Assembly (NCBI GenBank): GCA_003140235.1
Contig: PLJN01000101.1
Location: forward strand, 27,062-88,668
Direction of reading: 5' to 3'
Length of the DNA: 61,607 bases
Source: Acidobacteriaceae bacterium
Lineage (GTDB): Bacteria; Acidobacteriota; Terriglobia; Terriglobales; Acidobacteriaceae
A model generated the notes under the pieces. It worked only from the letters and a program-made list of their open reading frames with translations. It was not told the DNA's origin and made no database searches. Position 1 is the first letter of the stretch; each line of letters opens with the position of its first letter. The position numbers and the translations under genes are program-made. Below, piece after piece: positions 15,936 to 27,600 of this stretch.

Positions 15936-16553
15936 ATGCCAGGTAAGCAAACACTGTCGATCATCGTCCTCAGCCTGGGGCTAAGCGCTCTGTTCGCCAA
16001 CTCCGCCCCGGCCCAGGCGCCGGTACCGACCAAGATCGCTGTTGCCGACATTCAAAGCGTAATCGGCAACACCAACGAAGGGAAAAAAGACTTCGCCGAC
16101 CTGGAGCAGAAGTTCACCCCCAAGCGGGTCGAACTGGAAAGCCTGAAAGCCGAAGTCGACAAGTTGACGGCTGATCTGCAGAAAACCGGCGATAAGCTGA
16201 GCGACGAAGAGCGCGCGAACCGTATCAGGATCCTTGAAACCAAGCAGAAAAGTCTGCAGCGCAGCGTCGATGATGCTCAGGCTGAATACCAGCAGGCCGA
16301 ACAGGACATCGTGAACCGCATTGGCGTTAAGCTGCTTGAAGTAATGAAGAAGTATGCGCTGGACAACGGCTACGCCATGGTGCTCGACGTTTCCAGCCCG
16401 CAGAATCCGGTGCTGTGGGCCGATACCAACGCGGTCATTACCAGACAGCTGGTGGATGCTTACAACGGGCAGTCCAACATTGCCGCGCCGGCCACCAAAC
16501 CGGCGGGCGCCACGCCGCCGCGGCCCGCTCCCACGACACCAAAGAAACCGTAA
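15936..16553 (+). CDS. OmpH/Skp-family periplasmic chaperone, copy 3
   Basis: This third paralog of 205 residues has a signal peptide (TLSIIVLSLGLSALFANSAP), KIAVADIQSVIGNTNEGKKD, a coiled-coil about residues 60-130, and YAMVLDVSSPQNPVLWADTN, with a Pro-rich tail. I start at ATG 15936 because GAGGA lies 5 bases upstream, although the frame opens at TTG 15915. It is followed by a strong terminator, so bamA and the three skp-like genes look like one transcription unit. Unlike the first two copies its ribosome-site spacing is standard, so it may be translated at a different level. Confidence 0.9.
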   Translation: MPGKQTLSIIVLSLGLSALFANSAPAQAPVPTKIAVADIQSVIGNTNEGKKDFADLEQKFTPKRVELESLKAEVDKLTADLQKTGDKLSDEERANRIRILETKQKSLQRSVDDAQAEYQQAEQDIVNRIGVKLLEVMKKYALDNGYAMVLDVSSPQNPVLWADTNAVITRQLVDAYNGQSNIAAPATKPAGATPPRPAPTTPKKP

Positions 16554-16571
16554 TTGTTCCTGCAATTTCAC

Positions 16572-16607
16572 ATGGCCGCCGAACCTGGCGGCCATTTTAT
16601 TTTTCCC
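16572..16607 (+). terminator. Rho-independent terminator of the bamA-ompH operon
   Basis: ATGGCCGCC and GGCGGCCAT form a perfect 9-base-pair stem with a 6-base loop, followed at once by TTTTATTTTT. It lies 18 bases after the stop codon of the third ompH gene. This is the clearest intrinsic terminator in the window. Confidence 0.9.
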
Positions 16608-16666
16608 GTTTTAGGAACTCGCTGTGCCTCCTGCGGTGTCCAATTGTGTAAGTACCGGAGGAACAC

Positions 16667-17383
16667 ATGTTTCACGAAACCTTGCTGGAGTCGTCACCCA
16701 CTTCTGCTCGACGCCGCAGATGGCCCATGGCCACTGCTTTCACTTTTCAGGTCCTGATAGCCATCGCGCTCGTCGCTGTGCCACTGCTCTCGGCCGGAGT
16801 CATTCCGCTCACCAGCCCACTCATGCCTGTGCCGATTAGTTATGAAAAGCCTGTAGCCGAGAAACCGAACAAGCCGGCAACAGGGCCCGCAGCGGCAGGA
16901 CCGGCAGTCCCGACGCGCGAGATCGCGACTATGACGGGCCGATCGTCGAGCCTCTCCTGGAGAACCAGACCCACAGGCGACAGCCCGGTGGGCGATGCTC
17001 CTGTGCCCTGCTTTGAAGCGCGCTGCATCGCAGGTGTATCGGCGACGCCGAGTTTGTTCATCGGCGGTCAGCCCGTTAAGCCGCCGCGTCCGAGCGGGCC
17101 GGTGAGGATGTCCCGTATCGATCCGGGCATGCTGATCAACCGCGTGGTCCCCGAGTATCCGCCGATGGCCGGCCGTACGGGTGTGCAAGGCGAAGTCAAA
17201 CTGCACGCCATCATCGGCCGCGACGGCAGCATTCAAAGCCTGACGGTAATCAGCGGGCATCCGTTCTTGATTCAAGCCGCGATGGAAGCGGTACAGCAAT
17301 GGAAATACCGCCCGTATGTACTCAACGGAGAAACGGTCGAAGTGGATACCTTCATCACCGTGAACTTCAAGAGAAGCAATTGA
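16667..17383 (+). CDS. TonB-family energy transducer-like protein
   Basis: This is a 238-residue protein with one N-terminal membrane segment (AFTFQVLIAIALVAVPLLSA, about residues 25-45), a Pro/Lys/Ala-rich periplasmic linker (EKPVAEKPNKPATGPAAAGP) and a C-terminal TonB domain. The domain carries the family pattern VVPEYPPMAGRTGVQGEVKL and ends AAMEAVQQWKYRPYVLNGE. TonB proteins pass proton-motive energy to outer membrane receptors. No ExbB/ExbD or receptor gene is adjacent, so its partner is unknown. GGAGG lies 7 bases before the ATG. A hairpin at 17395-17430 follows. It is distinct from the second TonB-like protein at 38042. Confidence 0.88.
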   Translation: MFHETLLESSPTSARRRRWPMATAFTFQVLIAIALVAVPLLSAGVIPLTSPLMPVPISYEKPVAEKPNKPATGPAAAGPAVPTREIATMTGRSSSLSWRTRPTGDSPVGDAPVPCFEARCIAGVSATPSLFIGGQPVKPPRPSGPVRMSRIDPGMLINRVVPEYPPMAGRTGVQGEVKLHAIIGRDGSIQSLTVISGHPFLIQAAMEAVQQWKYRPYVLNGETVEVDTFITVNFKRSN

Positions 17384-17394
17384 CGACACGACCG

Positions 17395-17430
17395 CACAGA
17401 GTTTTCCTGAAAAGTGTGGAAAACTCTGTG
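17395..17430 (+). terminator. 13-bp perfect hairpin after the TonB-like gene
   Basis: CACAGAGTTTTCC and GGAAAACTCTGTG pair perfectly around a 10-base loop, 12 bases after the stop codon at 17383. There is no T-run, so it is a terminator-like or message-stabilising hairpin rather than a textbook intrinsic terminator. The 17431-17653 remainder before lepA contains nothing I can name. Confidence 0.6.
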
Positions 17431-17653
17431 CAATTCGTGCCTGGGTGAAAGATTGGCAAAGCGTTTTCAGTCACTTAGCGAACTTTGCCCAGGTGCGGAT
17501 GCACCATATAAGTCTTTAAATACCAGCAGCTTACGCTGAACCCGGACTTGGGCAACACGGGTCTTCCGGGGTGTATGAAGAGTTAAATTCGCTCGAGGGG
17601 GATTTGCACATTAATAACTGGTTAATTCCTAGTGCAATGCAGCGAATGGGGAG

Positions 17654-19459
17654 CTAGCCGCCTTCGCCCACTTTGAGAACGGCGAGGAAAGCTTCTTGAG
17701 GAATATCGACTTTGCCGATGCGTTTCATCCGCTTCTTGCCTTCTTTTTGCTTCTCCAGAAGTTTGCGTTTGCGTGAGATGTCGCCGCCGTAGCACTTGGC
17801 CAGCACGTTCTTGCGGATGGCTGCCACGGTTTCGCGGGCAATGACTTTCGCGCCAATCGAAGCCTGGATGGCAACTTCAAACATCTGCCGCGGGATCAGT
17901 TCCCGCATCTTCGAGACCAGCGCGCGTCCGCGATCGTACGCGAAGTCGCGATGCACAATGATCGAGAGCGCGTCCACCGGTTCGCCGGCCACCAGAATAT
18001 CCAGCTTGACCATCGGCGAATCCCAGTTCCCTGCCAGGTGATAATCAAGCGAAGCGTAGCCACGTGAAATGGATTTCAAGCGGTCGTAAAAATCCAGCAC
18101 AATCTCGTTGAGCGGCAACTCATACTTGATGATCACGCGTCCGGCGCCGGCGTATTCAAAATTTTTCTGGCGGCCGCGTTTCTCTTCCACCAGCTTGAAG
18201 ATGCCGCCAACGTATTCTTCGTTCGTAAGAATGGTGGCCAGGATCACCGGCTCTTCGATCTTCGCGATTTCAGTCTGTGACGGCCAGCGCGAAGGGTTGT
18301 CCACTTCCGCCACAGTCCCATCGGTCTTGGTAATGCGATAGCGCACGCCCGGAGCGGTTGTGATGAGTTCCAGTCCGAACTCGCGTTCCAACCGTTCCTG
18401 AATGATCTCCATGTGCAAGAGACCAAGAAAGCCGCAGCGGAAACCAAAACCGAGCGCAACAGAACTCTCCGGCTCAAAGAAAAAAGAGGAATCATTGAGC
18501 CGCAATTTTTCCAGAGCTTCGCGCAACGCAGTATGCTCATGCGCGTCCACGGTGTAGAGCCCGGCAAAGACCATGGGCTTGATGTCTTCAAAACCCGGCA
18601 GCGGCCCACTGGCAGGACGTGAGTCGTCGGTAATAGTGTCACCGATCTTCGTGTCGGCCACGTTCTTGTTGTTGGCGACCATGAAGCCGACCTCGCCCGC
18701 AACCAGCTCTTCCACTTCCACTGGTTTGGGAGTCAGCACTCCTAACGCCTCAACCTCAAGTGTTTTGCCGTTCCACCATAAGCGGACTTTCATTCCCTTG
18801 CGCAGTGTGCCCTGAAAAAGCCGGGTGAGGACCACAACGCCGCGATAGGAATCAAACCATGAATCGAAAATCAGGGCCTGCAGCGGCTCATCAGGACTTC
18901 CCTTCGGCGGCGGCAGTCGTTTCACAATCGCTTCCAGAAGTTCCGGAACGCCCAGCCCGGTCTTGGCGCTGACCAGCAGCGCGTCAGTCGTGTCCAGACC
19001 GATCGTCTGCTCGATCATTTCTTTAACGCGCGGGACTTCCGCGCTGGGCAAATCGATTTTGTTGATGACCGGAATGATCTCCAGCCCGTGGTTGATGGCC
19101 AGATAAGCGTTCGCCAGCGTCTGTGCTTCAACACCCTGAGACGCGTCCACGATAAGCAGCGCGCCTTCGCACGAAGCCAGCGACCGCGAGACTTCATAAG
19201 AAAAGTCCACGTGCCCCGGAGTATCAATCAGATTGAGCTGGTATTCCTCGCCGTCCTGCGCAATGTATTTCATGCGCACAGCATGGGCCTTGATGGTGAT
19301 GCCGCGCTCCCGCTCCAGGTCCATGGCGTCCAGAACCTGCTCCTGCATCTCACGCAGAGCAAGCGATCCCGTCAGCTCCAGCAGACGGTCGGAGAGCGTG
19401 GATTTGCCATGATCAATGTGAGCAATGATGGCAAAATTTCGGATGTGTGCGCGGTCCAT
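17654..19459 (-). CDS. lepA: Elongation factor 4 (LepA), ribosomal back-translocase GTPase
   Basis: This is a 601-residue translational GTPase of standard length. The G motifs are all present: AHIDHGKST (G1), RERGITI (switch), DTPGHVDF (G3) and NKIDLP (G4). The LepA-specific C-terminal domain ends [20 protein letters not shown] followed by [13 protein letters not shown], as in other LepA proteins. It binds stalled or mistranslocated ribosomes and influences initiation and elongation. ATG 19459 starts [19 protein letters not shown]. It lies 82 bases downstream of the LolA-like gene on the same strand, and a TAGAAT-like -10 box occurs in between, so it may have its own promoter. Confidence 0.98.
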   Translation of the reverse strand: MDRAHIRNFAIIAHIDHGKSTLSDRLLELTGSLALREMQEQVLDAMDLERERGITIKAHAVRMKYIAQDGEEYQLNLIDTPGHVDFSYEVSRSLASCEGALLIVDASQGVEAQTLANAYLAINHGLEIIPVINKIDLPSAEVPRVKEMIEQTIGLDTTDALLVSAKTGLGVPELLEAIVKRLPPPKGSPDEPLQALIFDSWFDSYRGVVVLTRLFQGTLRKGMKVRLWWNGKTLEVEALGVLTPKPVEVEELVAGEVGFMVANNKNVADTKIGDTITDDSRPASGPLPGFEDIKPMVFAGLYTVDAHEHTALREALEKLRLNDSSFFFEPESSVALGFGFRCGFLGLLHMEIIQERLEREFGLELITTAPGVRYRITKTDGTVAEVDNPSRWPSQTEIAKIEEPVILATILTNEEYVGGIFKLVEEKRGRQKNFEYAGAGRVIIKYELPLNEIVLDFYDRLKSISRGYASLDYHLAGNWDSPMVKLDILVAGEPVDALSIIVHRDFAYDRGRALVSKMRELIPRQMFEVAIQASIGAKVIARETVAAIRKNVLAKCYGGDISRKRKLLEKQKEGKKRMKRIGKVDIPQEAFLAVLKVGEGG

Positions 19460-19541
19460 GAGGAGTGGGCTAGAACCTTCATTCTAACACCTGCGTGCGC
19501 CCACATCCGGGAGCACGCGGGTTGCCAGCGCCGGCGTACGG

Positions 19542-20291
19542 CTAGGGCTTCGGAGTTGGCGCGGGCTTGGCAGCCGGCATGATGAACACGGCATCGTCCA
19601 CAGGAACGTTGAATTCCACTTTTTCGAAGGTAATCTTCTGCGATTGCCCGTCTCCGCCCTGCACCTGGACCTGAACGGTAAATGGCACCATGATCCCGTT
19701 CGCTTCCCGGTAGTCGCTCAGAGAAGACTCAATCGAAAGTTCCATGCCTCCCCGCGTGGCCTTGCCGCTGGTCTTCGTCGTGAGAAAGGTCTCAGCGTCC
19801 AGAAAAATGTTGCGCACGGTCCCATTGCTTAACGTGACCTTCAGGTTGTAAGCGTCTCTGCCTGCAACTTTTTCCTTACCTACAAGCTCGATCTTGTTGC
19901 CCTTTAGTTTGTAATCGAGCAGCGGTCCATCGGTGTCCGCTTCTTCCTGGATGCTTTTCAGATCATCGCCGGTCATCACCTCGGGGTCGGTCTTCCCAGT
20001 GAACGGGACAATCTGCCATCCGCTATGACCATCGTAGGCCTGGATCAGAGTCATCCCCTGGATGGTAATATCCCGCCGTAACTGGTTAGGACGCTTGGCG
20101 ACTTCCACAAATCCAGCCTGCATACCGCCAGATTCAAAGTTGCCCGTCAGTCGGACGCTTTGAACAGCTCTTAATTTTGCCAGCCCACCCCGGGCAGCAG
20201 CGGTCTTGGCGATAAGCTCGTCCACGGCCTGGGCAGACACCGCGGCGGTAAACAAAAGAAATGCAGACATCAGAAACGAAAGCCGGCGCAT
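19542..20291 (-). CDS. LolA-like outer membrane lipoprotein-sorting protein
   Basis: This 249-residue secreted protein has a signal peptide (RRLSFLMSAFLLFTAAVSAQ, mature end near AQAVDE). The rest is beta-rich: GGLAKLRAVQSVRLTGNFES, VEVAKRPNQLRRDITIQGMT, YDGHSGWQIVPFTGKTDPEV, NGTVRNIFLDAETFL. This pattern is typical of the LolA/LppX-like half-barrel proteins that bind lipids or lipoprotein acyl chains in the periplasm. The frame opens at 20339, but GAGAGG lies 5 bases before ATG 20291, right at the signal peptide. Whether it serves lipoprotein transport or another lipid is not known; no LolCDE gene is adjacent. Confidence 0.82.
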   Translation of the reverse strand: MRRLSFLMSAFLLFTAAVSAQAVDELIAKTAAARGGLAKLRAVQSVRLTGNFESGGMQAGFVEVAKRPNQLRRDITIQGMTLIQAYDGHSGWQIVPFTGKTDPEVMTGDDLKSIQEEADTDGPLLDYKLKGNKIELVGKEKVAGRDAYNLKVTLSNGTVRNIFLDAETFLTTKTSGKATRGGMELSIESSLSDYREANGIMVPFTVQVQVQGGDGQSQKITFEKVEFNVPVDDAVFIMPAAKPAPTPKP

Positions 20292-20451
20292 GGAGACCTC
20301 TCTATTCAGGAATTCTGAACATACGACGGACAGCCGCACAAGTCAAATTGGGAAAGCCTGAAAAAAGACACTCCCTAAAGGCCGAATGGCCGGCTTTTCA
20401 CGCAATTAAGACTCTCAGGCTGCGCTTTTCCTATCATTTCACGCCATGAAC

Positions 20452-20947
20452 AACCCGGCGCCAGCAGTATCCCCAAGGCAATGCGTTTCCCTATGACGCC
20501 AAGCAGGATTGCTTCACCTGTCCTGCCGGGCAAATCATTCGTCATCGCGCTCTTCTGAATCGGGGAAACGGTGTGAGGACGCATGTGTATCGCGCCCCCA
20601 AAACGGCCTGCGTGACTTGTGCGCTGCGCAACCAGTGCGCTCCGAAAAAAACGCGCGACCAATGGGTGCGCTCCATCACCCGGCTCGAAGAACCCGCTAC
20701 GACAACCGCATTCAAAGCCAAGATGGCGACCCAGGAAGCGCGGGAGATTTATGCGCAGCGCTCGCGCGTCGCCGAGTTTCCGCACGCATGGATCAAACAA
20801 CGATGCGGCTTACGGCAGTTTCGATGCCGCGGACGACTGAAAGCCTCGATGGAAGCCACTTGGGCCTGTCTCAGCTACAACGTGATCCGGTGGTTCAGCA
20901 TACGCAGGAAGCGCCATCACACTGGAACGCAGCCAGTCCTAGCATGA
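20452..20947 (+). pseudogene. Transposase tail, IS1182-like (DDE), truncated
   Basis: The open frame from 20452 reads QYPQGNAFPYDAKQDCFTCP and PAGQIIRHR. A Cys cluster follows (APKTACVTCALRNQCAPKKT), then REIYAQRSRVAEFPHAWIKQ and CGLRQFRCRGRLKASMEATW, ending at 20947. This is the zinc-ribbon and C-terminal catalytic end (with the E of the DDE set in VAEFPHAWIK) of IS1182-type transposases, normally about 450-500 residues. Only about 165 codons remain, with a stop just upstream and no start, so it is a dead fragment. It marks the edge of the accessory region that holds the RHS gene. Confidence 0.8.
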
Positions 20948-21145
20948 TCCAGCAAAGTCCAGGAACTCTGAGGAACGGTCAATCGAAGGCCACACAGCAC
21001 GTAAACGCGTTTTCCACCTCAAACAACAACATGCCCGCACTACGGCAGATCAACTAAGCTCGCATAAATCAATTTTTTAACACGTTCCTGTTCCCGGGTT
21101 TCCCGACAGGCTCCTCAGCTGTCCCCTTTTTCTCGTCCCCTTTTC

Positions 21146-21643
21146 TCAATTTAACGCAGGTGTCTTGTAAAAGTGGCTGACCTCTAAGACGTGATCTGGA
21201 TCTTCCCCGCTGTACAGTCGACGCTCCAGCAGCCGGTTCTTGTTAAACACAAGGCGTGCTAAATACGATTCAGATGCATCACCACCAGTGATCGTTAGGA
21301 CAAAGAAGCCTTCTTTTGTCGAAAACTCTGCCGTTGATATATCCCCAAGGTCAGCATATGCCGCTCCGGGAACAAGTATGTCAGTGCCGTCGACAAAGAT
21401 CTTAATCTGCCCAGTGAGACTACAGGGCACTCTACTGTACGTGCACTGTGCGAATCGTGGGGTCTTATCGTCTGTACTTATTTCAACTGTAGATGTATGA
21501 AAAACAGCTACAAGTTTTGTTTTTCCAAACGCTGCAGAAACCGTGGTTTCGCCGTTTGGGGCTATTTTCGATGCGTGACGCTCAGATGCATAGGGCTGAG
21601 CGCAAAGAACCAACGACAAGCAGACCAACATTAATAATTTCAT
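21146..21643 (-). CDS. Secreted protein coupled to the RHS effector (candidate immunity protein)
   Basis: This 165-residue protein has a clear signal peptide (MKLLMLVCLSLVLCAQPYAS). The mature part looks beta-rich, with alternating strands (TKLVAVFHTSTVEISTDD, TGQIKIFVDGTDILVPGAA, GFFVLTITGGDASESYLARL). No known family is recognised. Its ATG overlaps the stop codon of the upstream RHS gene (ATGA, 21643-21640), so the two are translationally coupled. Because the RHS protein ends in a peptidoglycan-acting Tlde1-like domain, a periplasmic partner encoded immediately downstream is the expected place for an immunity protein. That function is inferred entirely from position, export signal and the toxin's target compartment. 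Confidence 0.8.
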   Translation of the reverse strand: MKLLMLVCLSLVLCAQPYASERHASKIAPNGETTVSAAFGKTKLVAVFHTSTVEISTDDKTPRFAQCTYSRVPCSLTGQIKIFVDGTDILVPGAAYADLGDISTAEFSTKEGFFVLTITGGDASESYLARLVFNKNRLLERRLYSGEDPDHVLEVSHFYKTPALN

Positions 21644-24600
21644 GGCACCACCCTCAGAACATTATCTCCACTGCGACCTATCTGATCCCTCACCGTCCGA
21701 TCCAAGACGACACATCCAGTCGAAGCACTATTGTTTCCTCGAGCATTGTCCCCGTGGATTAGGAACCCCGCACGGGTACGCGTGACAGTTCCAGGCAATG
21801 ACTCTAGTCTCATGGAAGCAGCAAGTGTGTGTGGGTGCGGTCCTCTAGTAACGTTGTCTTGTTGGGGACCTATGCGCCAATCACCTTGGGGAATCGGCCC
21901 AGTGTTTGATTGGTACTGCGCTCCGGGATTGTTCTGCCCTGCACCTCGGCCAGAGTATCCGGTTCCGGCGGAAACTCGAGTTCCGTCCGCTAGCACATGT
22001 ACCATTTGACCCGTGGTTTGGCTGTACTCCCAATGGCCATGTGCTGGCTGCGTGGGTTGCGTCGGACCCGGCCCGGATGGCTGAGCTGACGGTTGCTGCG
22101 CCGCTGGTTGTTGAACCGGTGTTACTTGAGCCGGTTGCGGCTGCTGTATTTGCGTCTGTTGCCCTTCGTCCGGTTCTCTTTGGCTTTCCCCTTCATCGGT
22201 GGTGTCTGTGGGGCCAAAGCCGCCGCCCTTATTAGCATACGCGCCGTCCCACCCGGCAACGTCGTTATGCCCATCCGGATCCACTCTGACAATCGGACTG
22301 TTGCGCACGTACGAGTACAAATTCAGGCTTTGCGGGTCACCGAACTCGGCATAGGGGACGGATGTCGGCTTGGCCGCCCAGTCCGGGCTCAGGAATCGAC
22401 CAGTTGCATTCGCATAATATCTGGCCCCGAAATAATCCAGTTGCGATTCAGTGTCCCGCTCTTTGCCCGTGAACTTGTAATGGTTATTGCTGCTGGTCGT
22501 GCCGACGCCCGGAACAACACCACCCCAGGGATAGAAGTCATTGTCGTCGAGGACTGTACCGCTCTTGTCGGCAAAAATGGCAGTCGAATGCAGGTGGTCG
22601 GTGATGTAGTACTTGATGTCTCCACTAACATTCCGCGCCAGCCGCTGGCCACCGAAGAAAACGTAATTGGTGAAGTTGCCACTGGAGTCCGTTTCGGCCA
22701 GAGTATCGCCCGACGGACCAAACCAGTAATTTGCCACGGTCGCGCCGGTCGATTTCGTGATGCGTTGCCCCCCGGCGCCGTACGTGTAGGTCGTGGTGCC
22801 ACTTGTGTTGTTGGTAGTTGAGATGATCCGGTTCTCGGCGTCGTAGACCAGAGTGTTGCCCTGGTCGTCGACGATCACATTTCCCGCTGAGTCATACGAC
22901 AGTCCGCTGAGGCGATTGTTCGAATCGGCCGATTTGAACATGTTCTCGCCCGCCGGAGCTCCCGGAACTTTTTGGTACAGGTTGCCCCAGGGATCGTAAG
23001 TGTAATAGTTAGACCAGTGCGTTTTGTCCCCGGCGGTGAGCAGACGGTTCAACGCGTCGTAGGTGAAAGACTGCGTGCGCAAGTCGTCCTTCACATTGGT
23101 CACCGTGTAGACATTGCCGTTATTCATCTGCGCGGTGTTGGGAGCGTTGTATGAGTATTGCTTGTCAAACAGCGCCCCTGCGCCTTGGGCGCTGCCCGCC
23201 CATATCTCCGTAGGCTGGAGCCGTTTATTGTAATCCACGTGATACTTGAAGCCGTTAAAATTGGGACTGACAAATTCCTGCATCGCGCCGCTGGCCAGAT
23301 ACGTTGGACTGTTGGCATACGTCACGCCGTTCGAATCTGTGGCACTGATCAGCAGCGCAGCGATGTTGTCATACCCATAGGTCACGCTAAAGCTGTTGGC
23401 CGGATACGCTACGCTGGTCGGATCGCCCAACTGGTCGTAAGACGCTCCGGAGGTCTTGCAGCCGGCTGCGCCGGGGTTGCATTGCACGGTGCTGGCCACG
23501 CGGCCCATGGGGTCGTAGCTGACAAAAGAAGAGATCGTGCCATTGGCTGTGAGGGCCGCTACGCCACGACCGACCGGAGAAGATAACGAATGGCCCAGGA
23601 AACTCGAATAGTCATAGCGGAAGCTGGCCGTTGGCGTGGTGTCGGAATAACTGCGATCCAGCGGACGGTTGAGCGCGTCATACGTGTAGGTGGTAGTCAC
23701 AGTTGCCGTACCGGTCTGATTCGGCGCAGGCGCCACCTTCTGTACCAGATTGCTGTCGGCATCGTAGGCGTAGACCGTGGTTAGGCGCACTAATGAGCCG
23801 TTTGAGATAGCCGTATTGGCTTCGGGATTGGAAGAACTGGTGAGACGCGACAGTGAGTCGTAGCTGAAGCGCCGGACGCGCCAGGGGCTGGTGGGGTCAG
23901 CGCTGATATTGGCCGAACAGCCTGTGCCTGCGGAAGCGTCACCGTGCTGCTCCACGCAGAGCATGTTGCCCAGCGTGTCGTACTGATACAGGGTGACGTA
24001 CGGAGTGCTCAAGGAACCGGAGTTAGGATCAGCCCCGCCCGCCAGCGTGGTTCCCGAACTGCCGAATGACGGACTGGAGAAGCTGGCGCCCTGGCTGGTG
24101 CTGGAACTGACAGCCACGGCAACATTGCCGTCTGCTGTCTTCGCTTTATACGTCATGGAGATGGTGGCGCCGGAGGCGCTGGCTATGACCGGCGAGTTAC
24201 TTACGTTCAAGGCCGTCGTCAACGCTGAGGCCACCTGCGCTGCCGTACTGTTGCCGCTGTGCCCATACGATACCTGGGCGGCGAATCCGGCCACCGTTAC
24301 CGACACCGTTCCGGCATCGTAGGTCGTTGTTGGGCTGGTGCCGTTTGTGCCGCCGGTCAGCGCGCTGCCCGAATTGCTTGTGGTGAACAAAGCGCTGCTC
24401 CAATGCGCTGTGTCATAGGTGTAGGACGAAGCAAGCGAAACATTCGCCGTAGTCCCCGTGGTCTTCGAAGACAGATTCAGCACGTTGCCGGAAGCGCTGG
24501 CCGTCACAAATGCTGAACTGTCGCCATTGATGGCGGTAACCAGACGCGACGCAATGGCGCTGGCCGCATCGTTCTGGCCAAAAGAAACCTGATCATTATG

Positions 24601-27600
24601 CCCGTTGACCGTGATGGTCACTGTGCCGGAGTCATAAACCGTGGTGTTGGTGGCGTTCGCTCCGCCCGTAAGAGTAGCGCCGGAATTGGACGGAGTAAAA
24701 GACGGCCCGCCAAAGTCGGCCACGTCGTTGGTTTCTGAATAACTGGACAACGTGTAGTTTGTAGATGGGCCGGTCGTCTTAGCGGTGAGGTTGACCGTGG
24801 AATCGGTGACACTGGCCGTCACCGGGGCGTTTGAGTCTGCATTGATATTGTTGGCCAGGTTGACGGCGACAGTAGAAGAGTCGTCATATAACCCATAAGT
24901 TGCGCTATATTGATGGCCATTCACCGTGAAGTACACGGTCCCCGTGTCCCCGATGTCATCGCACCAGCGCCCACAAGTCATTAGATCCTCTTCACCTGCA
25001 ATGGTGACACTGCCGCTCCCGGGGGTCGCCGCGACGGTGATCTGGACAGACCGGTCGCTTCCGGTGGACAGGTTCACTGTCACGCTGCCGGTAGATACAG
25101 TAGCGCTCGTTCCGCCGGTGGTAATGCTTTGTAAAGTCCCGGTAATGGTCAGCGCCCCGCCGGCTGCCGCGCCGCCTGAACCATCGCCCGGCTCAAACAC
25201 TTCCATCATCCGGCCGAGAGCATCGGCGCAGACCTGGCGCTGCTTGCCCGCTTCGTCGGTTGCCGTTGTGCAGATCACGGACGTGCCCGACCCACTACTA
25301 GGCGCGGTTTCGTATGTGGTCGTGCTGAAGCTATAGTCCTGCTTGATGGTCTTGGTAGTCCTGTTCAACGCGTCATACTGCATTGTCGTAAAACCGTAGG
25401 TCGGGTCGCTGTCGTGACTGCTGCCCTGGTAGTACGGATTGGAGACAGTCGAAACGCGGCCCACGGCATCGTATGTGGTATCGGCCAAAACGGTGTTGCC
25501 GGGCACTGACTGCTGGCTCTGAATGGGGCGTCCCAGGCCGTCAAAATTGACTTTGTAATCGTCATAGGACGTGCCCGTGATCAGGCGTTGCCGCTCAACC
25601 TGCGTCGGACTGGGATAACTGAAGAGCGTTTTACCGCCATCTGGATGAATGCCCTGCGTGAGCCGAAGCATCAATAGATCATATTGATAGCTGTAGGCGT
25701 GGCCGTTTTCGTCTGTAAAGCCCATCAAGACGCCCGTGTTGAAATCGTAACTCCCGCTGACAACGTGGTGTACCACCGATGCGCCGGAGTCCGGCATCAG
25801 CGTGTCCGGCATGTTGGTTTGCGTCATGTACGCGCCGTCAAACGCGGACGAATACGTATAGGTCGTGGTGTTCCCCTGGGGGTCGGCGCCGCTGGCCTTC
25901 ATGCCCGTATCAAGATATGCGGCGGTGCTGGAGAGGAAGGAATTGGCCGTATTCAGCCAGTGGCTCATCGTCGTTTGATTCCCACGAATGTTGCCGCTGG
26001 CTGGCGGAGCCACAAACCCGGTCGTGATATTGGCAGGTATGACCGCGGTCTGGTCATAGCCGTAGGTCACCTGCGCCACCCGGTTCGCCTGAGTACCATC
26101 AGCGCAATTGGACGGCTGGGTGCAAGTCGTGGAGGAAACCGGCAGCGACAGAAAATTATTGCTCTTGTAGGTCGCGTTGTCCTGCCACAGATAATGATTC
26201 AGGGTCGTGCGGACCAGGGTATTCGAGAAATCATACAGATCGCTCTCCAGCACACTGCCCAAGACTACCGGGACGGTTGTACCCGCCACAGTAACGGTGT
26301 TTCCCAAATCATACGTGCTCACTTTTTTGCTCATGTGGCCATCGGACGATGTGCTCGTGACCTGAGTGGCGACGACGCTAATAGCCGTTCCGTCCTGTGT
26401 AAGCGGATTTGCAGTTCCGGAATATTGGGTGGTCGCCGTTTTTAGAAGCGCCCCGCCGCTGTGTGAGCCCTGGTAATGCTGAACTTGCGTATCGTAAATG
26501 CTGCAGGCCGCGCCGGTCACCGGACTGGTGATGGTGTGGACTGTATCGTTGCTGTCCGGGGCCGGGCTGGTGACGATGGTTGTCCCGGAATAGGTGCTGC
26601 CGTCGCCAGAGCCAGAATAGTTGTACGACCACTGGTGGCCACCACTTCCGTCATTTGCGTCCACCGTGCGGGAAGTCGCAAACAGGCTCTTCTGTGTGTC
26701 TGTTGTGGAGCATGTCTGGGGCCCTATGGCATACGTGTAAGAAATGGATCCGCCGGTGGGGAAACCGAGTTGGCTAACGTTTCCCCAATGATCGTAGCTC
26801 AAAGTCCATAGGGTCGAATCGGGCAGGACGATCGCCGTCAGCAGAGACGAATTGGTCGCTGGATAGTCGAAGCCGTCCCCGAAACTTGTGAAAATGCTGA
26901 CGTTGGAATAACAAAAGGTGAAATTCCTTGTACCGTTCGCAATCCCGGGGACCGTCCATAACTTCGCGGAGGCCGTGCCCGAAGGACAGGCAGAGAGGTC
27001 TGAAGTGGCGGTACCCGGAGCCGCTGGAATCACGCGTCCCATGGTGTCTGTAAACGCGCCCGTGGAACCGTCAATGGTGATCTGGTTCCCGTTCGCATCC
27101 GTGACTGAGGTCGGCTGCGCGCTCATCGGGTGCGCGAAGTTACCGCACGTATCCGGGCTGGGATAGGTATAGTGCGTGCCGTTGGGCGCGATGATGGTAT
27201 TGGCATCGGGCTGCAAAAAACCGGTCGCATCGAGCGAGCGCAAAGGCAATGCCGGACCTGAAAACGCGCCGGTCACATTCGCCAGTTGATGAACGCTGCC
27301 ATCGGGAGCAACGAGATTTTGCGTCCAGTCATAGAGGAGTTGGCCAGGACTGTTGGGATCGGTAGGCTCAGTACTGCAAACGCGTTGTAACCACATGTCC
27401 TGGTTGCTGGCCACATAGGCGCCATCTACAACGAGGTTTGGCAAGTTATGCGTGCGCCCAAGAAATGGAGGTAGCAGGCCACCCCGTGGCAGTGGCTCCC
27501 ACTTTTGCGTGCAAATCTGCGCACCTGGGTCGTGGTTGGGGCGGGTGTCCGGACGGCACGCGGTGGCCAGTTGCCATTGTTTGGTATTGGTATGCACGGT

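Noticed and set aside
17395-17430. Classical rho-independent terminator
   Set aside because: The stem is perfect but no T-run follows, so it is recorded only as a terminator-like hairpin.
25684-26445. 253-codon plus-strand open frame inside the RHS gene
   Set aside because: It is an antisense shadow of a highly repetitive GC-rich gene; composition is Arg/Val/Gly-rich with no motif and the opposite strand is clearly coding.
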